Shown here piece by piece: positions 44,081 to 51,600 of a stretch of 64,000 bases of DNA. How positions within the stretch are numbered: the first letter of the stretch is position 1; every line of letters starts with the position of its first letter. The translations under genes were made by a program, and so were the position numbers. Source of the stretch: Phaeobacter gallaeciensis (GTDB lineage: Bacteria > Pseudomonadota > Alphaproteobacteria > Rhodobacterales > Rhodobacteraceae); NCBI RefSeq assembly GCF_001678945.1, contig NZ_CP015124.1, positions 3,882,001-3,946,000 of the forward strand, written 5' to 3'. Below the pieces are notes generated by a model that ran no database searches, was not told the DNA's origin, and saw nothing but the letters and a program-made list of their open reading frames with translations.

Positions 44081-45859
44081 ATGAAACGCCAGCTTTCACG
44101 TTTCTTGGGCATGTCCATCAAGAAGAAACTGCTGCTGCCCATCCTCGCCTGCATTGTTGTATCGAACATTGCTTACACCGTCTTCTGGGCGTCCAAGCAC
44201 AGCAGCGCCTTGATTGACGCCTTCGAGGATGAGGTCGGGCTGGCGCAACGGTTTGTCGGGCCTCCGGTCGCTGCGGCGGTCTGGGATTTCAACAGTGATG
44301 CGGCGCAGGGGGTAATCCAGGGCGTGGCGGATATGGAAAACGCTCTGTTCGCGCAGGTCGTGGTCGATGGTGAGACCTTTACCGAGGTGTTCGTAAGCGA
44401 GGACCGGCGCGCGGAAGTTACCGGGGCGGTGGAAACCCTGCTGGCGGATCCGCAGGAAGAGAAGACCACCGAGGTCAATCAAGTGGTCTACGTCAAGTTT
44501 CCGATCTCCCTCACCGATGGCACCGTTGTGGGGGAAATGGTGATGGGCTTTGACAACAGCGCGATCCAGGACACCGTCTCTGCGCTCTATCTGCAGTCTG
44601 CGGTCATCGGTCTTGCGATCTGTCTTGCAATTGGCCTGATCGTCTATTTCTCCGCGGCCTCGGTCACGCGTCCGCTGGACCGGATCGTTGATCGTATCGA
44701 TGCGCTGCGCAATGGCGATACTGACAGCGCGGTGCCTGAAAAATCGCGTGGCGACGAGCTGGGCCGTCTGGCCGCTGCGGTTGTCGAATTCGTCGAGGCG
44801 ATGCGCGCCAATGCCGAGCTGGAGGGGCAGTCCCGCGCTGCCGCGAAGGAGCAGGCGGATGTGGTTAAGGAACTGGCAAACGGTCTGAACAACCTGTCCA
44901 AGGGCAACCTCGGGTACCGGATCACCAAGGAAATGAGCGCCGAATATGCCGCGCTGCGCTCCGATTTCAACCAGACGGCCGAAGCATTGGATGACGTGAT
45001 CGGGCGGGTGCTGAGCACGGTCGGAGATATTGAAGGTCAGATCGGCGAGATGGCGGTTGGCACGGACGAGCTGTCCCGCCGCACCGAAAATCAGGCGGCG
45101 ACCCTGGAAGAAACTGCGGCTGCACTGGACAATATCACCTCCAATGTTCAATCCGCCACCGAACAGACCAAAGCGGTCGAAGGCACTATTGCCGAAACCA
45201 CCAGCGAGGCGATGCGCAGCGGCGATATCGTGAAGCGGACCGTCGTGGCCATGCAGGAGATCAATGAGGCCTCGGGCAAGATTTCGGAGATCAACAGCGT
45301 GATCGACGATATCTCGTTCCAGACCAATCTGCTGGCGCTGAATGCTGGGGTTGAGGCGGCGCGCGCAGGTGAGGCCGGCCGTGGTTTTGCCGTGGTGGCC
45401 TCCGAAGTGCGGTCGCTGGCGCTGAAGTCGGCCAATTCGGCGAATGAAATCCGGGAACTGATCCAGAGCAGCTCGGAAAAGGTCAAGATCGGCGTAGAAC
45501 TGGTTGATGAGGCTGGTAAATCTCTGGACGAGATTATCACCAAGATCCAGTCGGTGTCGACCCTGGCCAGCCAGATCGCCGAGTCTTCCGGTGAGCAGGC
45601 CTCGACCATCTCCGAGATCAACTCGGGTATGACCGAGCTGGACCGGGTGACGCAGCAGAACGCGAGCATGGTTCTGAAATCCAGTGAGCAGGGCAAGTCG
45701 TTGCAGCAGGCCGCGACCGAGCTGGCGCAACTGGTGGCGCAGTTCAAACCCTCGTCTTCGTCTTTCGCTTCGGCTCCAACGCCCAGTGCCCATGGTGATT
45801 GGGATCTCTCGGGGCAGGGCTATGACGATGATTTTGGTCAGGAGCTCATGGCGGGCTAA
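44081..45859 (+). CDS. Methyl-accepting chemotaxis protein
   Basis: A 592-residue transmembrane chemoreceptor. ATG 44081 has GGAG upstream and gives a short cytoplasmic start; a longer in-frame frame from 43961 lacks sense. Membrane spans lie at about 16-36 and 172-193, leaving a periplasmic sensor of about 135 residues; HAMP regions follow ([19 protein letters not shown] and a second near 265-320); the signalling domain has the hairpin tip [37 protein letters not shown]-like core (read as [14 protein letters not shown], then [17 protein letters not shown]). The C-terminus ends without a CheR-binding pentapeptide. The upstream binding protein is the likely partner. Confidence 0.93.
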   Translation: [592 protein letters not shown]

Positions 45860-45889
45860 CTCGCTTTTTACGCGAAGGGAAATCCATTG

Positions 45890-45920
45890 CGCCCGGGCCG
45901 TTGGTCCGGGCGATTTTGTG
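45890..45920 (+). terminator. Terminator after the chemoreceptor gene
   Basis: CGCCCGGGCC (45890-45899) and GGTCCGGGCG (45903-45912) form a 10-pair stem with one G-U around GTT, followed by ATTTTGTGT. It could also serve the convergent gene that ends at 45932. Confidence 0.85.
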
Positions 45921-45931
45921 TCTTCCTGGGG

Positions 45932-46942
45932 TTAGCTGCAGATGTTCTGTAGGCGCACCCAGTCGCGGTCATTGAGAACCGGTTCCAGAACCCGGCCTGC
46001 CATCGGATCGGCCTCGATCAGCCCGATGGTGGTCTCTCCGGTGATATCCAGCGCATAGGCGTAAGGAGTGGACGGGATCGCGGTGCGGGCAAATTCGGCC
46101 AGCAGCGTCTCATCCGCAACCTCGGGGCGCGGTGTGCTGAGAACCGTTTCAACATAGTGATCGAGTGTCTCGCGTTTCAGCTGTCCCGTGGTCAAAAGCC
46201 GGAAGGAGGCCAGCACACCGCCTGATGCCAGCAGTTCTGCCAGCGGGTCCTGCGCCTCGGCCCGGGCCCGTTCGGCCAAAACGGCTCCTGCTGCCACGGC
46301 AGGGTCTTCGTGATCCTCGACAAACGTCCGGTTCAAAAGAACGATACCACCCGGCAGGTGCAGGCTGGTGGCGAGGCCGGAGCGGAACACAACAAGACGG
46401 CGCACGCCTGTGCGTAGCGCGAGTTTTTCCAGAATGGGCACCGTGTCCGCCGTGCTGCAGGCCTGACCGGTAACCCGCTCAATCCGGCCAAGCAGCGCCT
46501 GACCCAGCGCCTTGCGCTTGATATCGGGCACAACGCTGACGGCGTGGTTCTGCAGCGCGCTCGGCAGCCATAGAAATACCACCAGCGCAAGGACGACCAG
46601 ACTGGCAAGGACGCTTGCCGCGCGCAGGCGCCCGGGATGCGGACGGCGCCTATCAATGGCGGCCCGCACCTTGTCGATCGCCTCGAGCATGGTGGTTTCA
46701 TCTTCTGCGATCTCCAGCGTTTCACCGGGATCGCCATCGGGATGAAAGATCGCCGGGAATTCGCCGGGGTTGGCACGTTCGACCGCCGCCAAGGACCAAT
46801 GCGCCAGGGGGCGGTCGCTCATGTCGGTGATGGTCAGCGTCGCATCCCCAACCGAGATGATCACATCCCGGCGCTGCGCATCAGGAGCTGCGCGCCACAA
46901 ACCCGCAGCCTCCAGCCGTTCGAAGTCCCTGAGTGCGGTCAT
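45932..46942 (-). CDS. M48-peptidase-like membrane protein lacking the zinc motif
   Basis: A 336-residue protein with one membrane span at about 107-127. After the span, residues 180-235 run like the catalytic region of M48 peptidases: GVRRLVVFRSGLATSLHLPGGIVLLNRTFVE, then the position of the HExxH zinc helix. Here the helix reads AVLAERARAEAQDP (220-233), so both metal-binding histidines are absent while the flanking LPGG and the Asp-Pro remain. The N-terminal 100 residues form a separate cytoplasmic domain with beta-rich, PH-like spacing. It is probably an inactive relative with a structural or regulatory role. The family call rests on pattern, not on search. Confidence 0.55.
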   Translation of the reverse strand: MTALRDFERLEAAGLWRAAPDAQRRDVIISVGDATLTITDMSDRPLAHWSLAAVERANPGEFPAIFHPDGDPGETLEIAEDETTMLEAIDKVRAAIDRRRPHPGRLRAASVLASLVVLALVVFLWLPSALQNHAVSVVPDIKRKALGQALLGRIERVTGQACSTADTVPILEKLALRTGVRRLVVFRSGLATSLHLPGGIVLLNRTFVEDHEDPAVAAGAVLAERARAEAQDPLAELLASGGVLASFRLLTTGQLKRETLDHYVETVLSTPRPEVADETLLAEFARTAIPSTPYAYALDITGETTIGLIEADPMAGRVLEPVLNDRDWVRLQNICS

Positions 46943-47066
46943 TCAGCCTGCCCGTATCATTGCGGTTGTTCTGTTTGCCGCAGGATAGCATGCCTCACGG
47001 CACAGCAGCAAACCGCTTTGCCGCAGATTTCACAACTCAGTGGGGCGCCTTAGCGACCGCCGTGCC

Positions 47067-47258
47067 TCACGCGGGTTTCAAACCCATACGGGCAAAGATC
47101 ATCGCTGCCGGGCAAAACCCGGTAAAGGCCGATTGAAACAGGTTGGCGCCGACAAAGACCGTCAGCCAGACCCAGTTGGGCGACACGAATTGCGTCAGCA
47201 CCACGGACAGCAATACCATGAAACCGGCAAGCGCCATAACCGCTTTGTTGATCGTCAT
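47067..47258 (-). CDS. DUF2892 small membrane protein
   Basis: A 63-residue protein with two hydrophobic segments (about 6-24 and 27-47), starting at ATG 47258 with AGGAT upstream. MTINKAVMALAGFMVLLSVVL and the FVGANLFQSAFTGFCPAAMIFARMGLK end, with its FTGFCP motif, are typical of the DUF2892 family, which is found alone or fused to rhodanese domains (YgaP). The cysteine near the C-terminal end of the second span is conserved in the family. The role is unknown; sulfur or nitrosothiol handling has been proposed for fused forms. Confidence 0.85.
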   Translation of the reverse strand: MTINKAVMALAGFMVLLSVVLTQFVSPNWVWLTVFVGANLFQSAFTGFCPAAMIFARMGLKPA

Positions 47259-47339
47259 GTCTTATCCTTTCTGATACGCGCGCCCTGCGGCGCCTTCATA
47301 TTCAAAAATAAGAATAAGACTTGGTGAATGCAAGAGGCA

Positions 47340-47361
47340 ACCGACGGGCAGGCCCGCCGGT
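47340..47361 (-). terminator. Candidate terminator after the acyl-CoA synthetase gene
   Basis: On the minus strand ACCGGCGGG (47361-47353) pairs with CCCGTCGGT (47348-47340) around CCTG, 9 pairs with one G-U, 8 bases past the stop at 47369. No T tract follows, so efficiency is doubtful. Confidence 0.4.
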
Positions 47362-47368
47362 GCCGATA

Positions 47369-48997
47369 TTATTGACCGTTTGCGATCTTGCGCAGCTCAA
47401 ATTTCTGGATTTTCCCGGTCGATGTCTTGGGCAACTCCTGGAACACCACCTTTTTGGGCGCCTTGAACCCAGCCAGAGTCTCGCGGGAGAAGGCGATCAG
47501 CCCGGCCTCATCCACAGATGCGCCTTCTTTCAGTTCGACAAAGGCGCAGGGAACCTCTCCCCATTTCTCGTCCTGCTTGGCCACAACGGCAGCCAGATTG
47601 ACATCCGGGTGGGCCATCAGCACGCCCTCTACCTCGACCGAGGAGATATTCTCGCCGCCGGAAATGATGATGTCCTTGGCACGGTCGGCGATCTGGATAT
47701 AGCCATCGGGGTGCTGGATCGCGATATCGCCCGAATGGAAGTAGCCACCTTTGAAGCTCTCGGCTGTTGCCTCAGGGTTTTTCAGATACCCCTTCATCAC
47801 CGAATTGCCGCGCATGACGATTTCGCCCTGATCCTTGGCATTCATCGGGATCTGATGCATGTCGTCATCCACGACGGTGATATGGTCCATCATCGGGAAG
47901 GCAACGCCCTGACGCGCCTTGATCGCGGCGCGGCCCTGCTGGTCCAGCGTGTCCCAGCTGCCGCCTTTCCACAGGCATTCGGTGACATGGCCATAGGTCT
48001 CGGTGAGGCCATAGACCTGCGTCACGTGAAAGCCGAGCTTTTCGATTTTCTCCAGCGTTGCCGGGGCAGGCGGGGCTCCGGCGGTAAAGACCTCGACCGT
48101 GTGGTCAAAGGCACGGCGGTCCTCTTCCTTGGCGTTGACGATGGTGTTGAGCACAATGGGCGCGCCGCCGAAATGGGTGACGCCTTCATCCGCAATCGCG
48201 TTATAGACAGCAGACGCGGTAATGTTGCGGCAGCAGACCAGCGTGCCGCCCAGAACCGGCATCATCCATGTGTGGTTCCAGCCGTTGCAGTGAAACAGTG
48301 GCACGATGGTCAGGTAGACCGGGTGCATCACCATGCGCCAGGAGATCACCGTGCCCATGGTCATCAGATAGGCGCCGCGGTGATGGTAGACGACCCCCTT
48401 GGGACGTCCCGTGGTGCCTGAGGTATAGTTCAGCGCCAGGCTTTCCCATTCGTCCTCGGGCATGATCCAGTCGAAATCATGCGCTGCATTGCCTAGCACG
48501 TCCTCATAAATGGAATAGCGGCCAGAAGCGGTGAAACCAGCCTCGATGTCCGGCACTTCGATCAGGATCGGTCCGTCGCCCTCCATCCGCTCCTTGGCCG
48601 CTTCGGCGAGGGCCAGGAATTCGCTGTCCACCAGTGCGACCTTGGCCTCGCCATGCTCAAAGATATAGGCCACCGTGTCCACATCCAGGCGGGTGTTGAT
48701 GGTGTTGAGGACGGCGCCGCAGGCGGGCACGCCAAAATGCGCTTCGGCCTGGGCGGGCAGGTTGGGGATCAGCGTTGCGACCACATCGCCCGGTTTCACG
48801 CCCATCCCCGCCAGCGCCGAGGCCAGCCGGGTGCAGCGGTCGTAATAGGCGGCATAGGTCTTGCGGTGCTTGCCATAGACCACCGCCGGAACGTCGGAAA
48901 ACACATGCGCGGCCCGGCGCAGATGCGACAGCGGGGTCAGCGGAACATAGTTTGCCGCATTTTTTTCCAGTCCCGTTTCATCCTGCATCCAGCCCAT
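47369..48997 (-). CDS. Acyl-CoA synthetase (AMP-forming), DmdB-like
   Basis: A 542-residue adenylate-forming ligase that activates a carboxylate to its CoA thioester. ATG 48997 has a fine GGGAGG 8 bases upstream; a start 5 codons earlier would overlap that site. Motifs: YTSGTTGRPKGVVYHHRG (P-loop), YGLTETYGH, YFHSGDIAIQHPDGYIQIADRAKDIIISGGENIS, and KTSTGKIQKFELR with the catalytic lysine. The KGVVYHHRGAYLMTMG type is shared by medium-chain synthetases and by DmdB, which activates 3-methylmercaptopropionate in marine roseobacters. The length fits DmdB, but the substrate cannot be settled by reading. Confidence 0.9.
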   Translation of the reverse strand: MGWMQDETGLEKNAANYVPLTPLSHLRRAAHVFSDVPAVVYGKHRKTYAAYYDRCTRLASALAGMGVKPGDVVATLIPNLPAQAEAHFGVPACGAVLNTINTRLDVDTVAYIFEHGEAKVALVDSEFLALAEAAKERMEGDGPILIEVPDIEAGFTASGRYSIYEDVLGNAAHDFDWIMPEDEWESLALNYTSGTTGRPKGVVYHHRGAYLMTMGTVISWRMVMHPVYLTIVPLFHCNGWNHTWMMPVLGGTLVCCRNITASAVYNAIADEGVTHFGGAPIVLNTIVNAKEEDRRAFDHTVEVFTAGAPPAPATLEKIEKLGFHVTQVYGLTETYGHVTECLWKGGSWDTLDQQGRAAIKARQGVAFPMMDHITVVDDDMHQIPMNAKDQGEIVMRGNSVMKGYLKNPEATAESFKGGYFHSGDIAIQHPDGYIQIADRAKDIIISGGENISSVEVEGVLMAHPDVNLAAVVAKQDEKWGEVPCAFVELKEGASVDEAGLIAFSRETLAGFKAPKKVVFQELPKTSTGKIQKFELRKIANGQ

Positions 48998-49074
48998 GAA
49001 TTTTCCTCCCATGATTCTGCGCCGTGTCGCTTAGAGGACAGATATTGCCGAAAGTTACTTTCATTGAAAGAGAT

Positions 49075-49998
49075 ATGAAACAATTGACCATTCCCCCCGG
49101 CGTGGCAGGCAGTCAGACCACAGCCGCGCAGGCGATGCTGGCCGCCATGGCCATCATCGGTATCAGTGACAATGCCGTGCCGCTCATGGCGGAGCAGATC
49201 GGAATCTGGCAGTTCTACTTGTTGCGTACGGTCATCACCCTGCCGTTGATCTGGGTCATGATGCGTGCCGGCCTGGGCGGGCTACGGCCGCAGCGGCTGG
49301 GGCCGGTGGCGCTGCGGGGCTTTCTGGTGGCGGTGTCGATGGTGTTCTACTTTTCAGCCGTCGCGCTGATGCCGCTGGCGCAGGCGCTGGCCGGGCTTTT
49401 CACCTCGCCGATCCTGATCGTGCTGATCTCGGTGCTGTTTCTGAAGCATCGTATCGGCCCGGTCCGTATCGGGGCGGTGGTGCTGGGGTTTGTCGGTGTG
49501 CTGTGCGTGTTGCAGCCGGACCTGTTCGATTTCGACTGGCTGATCCTGCTGCCGATCTGTGGCGGGCTGTTCTACGCGCTGGGATCTATGGCGACCGGGC
49601 TGATGTGCCGGGGCGAAAGCACGGTGTCGATGTTGTTTGCCATGCTGCTGGCGCAGGCGGTGATCGGGGCTGTGGCCCTAGGCGGGCTGGCGGTCTGGCC
49701 GTTGCCGGTGGCCGAGGGCGCCGATGGGTTTGTCACCCGGGGCTGGGTCTGGCCAGTGTGGGAGATTTCGCATTGGCTGCTGCTGCAGGGTATGGCTTCG
49801 GTCGTCGGGGTGTTCCTGATCACCAAGGCCTATCAGCAGGGCGAGGCGTCTTATGTTGCAGTCTTCGAATATTCGGTGATCATCGTCGGACCCGCCTTTG
49901 CCTGGCTTGTGTTCGGTCAGACGCTGAATCTGCTGCAAATGGCGGGAATCGGCCTGATTGTTCTGGCCGGGGCGACACTGGCCCTGCGCGGATCGTAA
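49075..49998 (+). CDS. DMT-superfamily (EamA) transporter
   Basis: A 307-residue inner-membrane protein with about ten hydrophobic spans in two homologous halves, the layout of EamA/RhaT drug/metabolite transporters. I start at ATG 49075 with a modest GAAAGAG upstream; a GTG at 49024 would add 17 hydrophilic residues. It is divergent from the acyl-CoA synthetase across about 77 bases. Motifs such as RTVITLPLIWVMM, MPLAQALAGLFTSPILIVLISVLFLKHRIG and ASYVAVFEYSVIIVGPAFAWLVFGQ are typical of the family. Substrate unknown. Confidence 0.87.
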   Translation: MKQLTIPPGVAGSQTTAAQAMLAAMAIIGISDNAVPLMAEQIGIWQFYLLRTVITLPLIWVMMRAGLGGLRPQRLGPVALRGFLVAVSMVFYFSAVALMPLAQALAGLFTSPILIVLISVLFLKHRIGPVRIGAVVLGFVGVLCVLQPDLFDFDWLILLPICGGLFYALGSMATGLMCRGESTVSMLFAMLLAQAVIGAVALGGLAVWPLPVAEGADGFVTRGWVWPVWEISHWLLLQGMASVVGVFLITKAYQQGEASYVAVFEYSVIIVGPAFAWLVFGQTLNLLQMAGIGLIVLAGATLALRGS

Positions 49999-50050
49999 AC
50001 CGCAGCGGTCCGCCGTTTTCTTTTCCCGCGGGACTGCATAGGCTGGCGTC

Positions 50051-50701
50051 ATGATCCTGTCCCCCGGCCGCAACTTCGTTTTTATCCATATCCCAAAAAC
50101 CGGGGGCACCTCTCTGTCGTTGGCGCTGGAGGCGCGGGCGATGAAGGACGACATGATGCTGGGGGATACGCCCAAGGCGCGCAACCGGCGGCGGCGGCTG
50201 AAGGAGGTGCAGACGCGGGGTAGGTTGTGGAAACATTCCACCCTCGCAGATATCGAAGGGCTGCTGCCGGAGGACCAGATGAGGGGGCTTTTTGCCTTTA
50301 CTCTGGTGCGCAATCCCTTTGATCGGGCGGTCAGCTATTACCACTGGCTGCGGGACCAGACGTTCGATCATCCTGCAGTCACGCGATCCAAGGCCTTGGA
50401 TTTCCGCGAATTTATCCTGCATTCCGATACACTTTCGGCGTTTCGTGCGCATCCGCCGCGTTCCTACATGCGCCATGCGGACGGGAGCGAACAGTGTCAG
50501 GCCTATATCCGGATTGAGTATTTTGAGAAGGATGCTGAGCCGCTGTTTGATCATCTCGGCTTTCGGCTGAACCTAGAGCGGGCCAATGCTTCGGTCCGGG
50601 CGCGGGATTGGCGGGAATATTACGATCTGCAAAGTCGCGCCGCACTGGCGGCAAGCTGCGCTGAAGAAATTGAACAATTTGAATATTCTTTTAACGTTTA
50701 A
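50051..50701 (+). CDS. Sulfotransferase-family protein
   Basis: A 216-residue protein with the two PAPS-binding blocks of Sulfotransfer_2 enzymes: FIHIPKTGGTSLSLALE near residue 11 (phosphosulfate loop) and FTLVRNPFDRAVSYYHWL near residue 83 (3'-phosphate loop). It would move a sulfuryl group from PAPS to a carbohydrate or other hydroxyl. The rest is variable, with many basic residues (RNRRRRLKE). ATG 50051 follows the DMT transporter by 52 bases on the same strand, and a Hint-domain gene follows. In roseobacters such proteins are often linked to surface polysaccharides. Confidence 0.85.
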   Translation: MILSPGRNFVFIHIPKTGGTSLSLALEARAMKDDMMLGDTPKARNRRRRLKEVQTRGRLWKHSTLADIEGLLPEDQMRGLFAFTLVRNPFDRAVSYYHWLRDQTFDHPAVTRSKALDFREFILHSDTLSAFRAHPPRSYMRHADGSEQCQAYIRIEYFEKDAEPLFDHLGFRLNLERANASVRARDWREYYDLQSRAALAASCAEEIEQFEYSFNV

Positions 50702-50810
50702 CCTTTACCTCTGTTTAAGACGGGCAAAACCGCCCGCGCGAAACGGATGTAACAGGCTAAACGGCGCAGGGGACAGGCACCCCGGACCGAAAGGCCGGAA
50801 AGGATCGCAG

Positions 50811-51473
50811 ATGCTTGATTGGTTCCAGAAACGCAGCAACCCTTTTTCCGAGGGCGCGGCGCCGATGGTGTCGGTTGGGCAGGGTGGTTTTCTGGCCGGA
50901 ACCCATGCGGCGTCGAACCTGGGCTGGCGCCCGGTCGAGGCGTTGACTGTCGGCGACCAGCTTTTGACCTTTGATCATGGCATGCAGCCACTGGTCGAAG
51001 TGCGGCGCGAAACGGTGCTGGTGGGTGAAGGCGACGTGGACCCGGTGTTCTGCCCACTGCTGGTGCCGCAGGACGCGCTGAACAACCGCGTGCCGATGTA
51101 TCTGATGCCGGATCAGGGCGTTCTGATGGAAAGTGATCTGGTCGAGGACGCCCATGGCGATCCCTTTGCCGTGGTTCCCGCCTGTGCGCTGGACGGCTAT
51201 CGCGGTATCCGCCGCCTGCATCCAGGCGAGCGGATGGAGTTGATCATCCCCCGCTTTGCCCGGGACGAGGTGATCTATTTGGAGGCTGGCTTCCTTGGCT
51301 TTGCACCGATGCAAGGCGATCTGCTGAATGGCGCCGCCGCACCTGAGTTCTACAATGTACTGTCGGCAGCCGAGGCGCGTGATCTTGTGCTGGCCATGGC
51401 TGCAGCAGAGCAACTTGGGGGTTTTGGTGCTGGCCCCACGATTGACCCTTCGGGAGCTCCGTCCCTGATCTGA
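50811..51473 (+). CDS. Hint-domain protein without the usual catalytic cysteine
   Basis: A 220-residue protein. ATG 50811 has GGAAAGGAT upstream. From residue 24 it follows the Hint (hedgehog/intein) module widespread in Rhodobacteraceae: GGFLAGTHAASNLGWRPVEALTVGDQLLTFDHGMQPL, then the PVFCPLLVPQDALNNRVPMYLMPDQGVLM and YLEAGFLGFAPMQG segments with the expected GD and DQGVLM turns. The normal first residue Cys of the CFxxGT motif is Gly26 here, so self-splicing or cleavage by the standard N-S shift is unlikely. The function is unknown. Confidence 0.8.
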   Translation: MLDWFQKRSNPFSEGAAPMVSVGQGGFLAGTHAASNLGWRPVEALTVGDQLLTFDHGMQPLVEVRRETVLVGEGDVDPVFCPLLVPQDALNNRVPMYLMPDQGVLMESDLVEDAHGDPFAVVPACALDGYRGIRRLHPGERMELIIPRFARDEVIYLEAGFLGFAPMQGDLLNGAAAPEFYNVLSAAEARDLVLAMAAAEQLGGFGAGPTIDPSGAPSLI

Positions 51474-51548
51474 GGTTCCGCCCGGTAAAAGAAACTGGGT
51501 GAGCCGGTCAGGGTTTTGGTTTTACTACAGAGCCTTACCAAGAAACAA

Positions 51549-51590
51549 AAATGGCCGACCCGGTTTGGGGTCGGCCATTTCGTTTGTTGA
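51549..51590. terminator. Bidirectional terminator between the Hint gene and fadJ
   Basis: AAATGGCCGACCC (51549-51561) pairs perfectly with GGGTCGGCCATTT (51568-51580) around GGTTTG: 13 pairs. T-rich tails lie on both sides (CGTTTGTTG on plus, TTTTGTTTCT on minus), so it ends both convergent units. Confidence 0.92.
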
Positions 51591-51600
51591 GTGCCCAATC

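Noticed and set aside
44096-45793. A 565-codon open frame on the minus strand opposite the chemoreceptor
   Set aside because: Mirror of third-position GC in the chemoreceptor gene; its translation shows only Arg/Gly/Leu-rich repeats.
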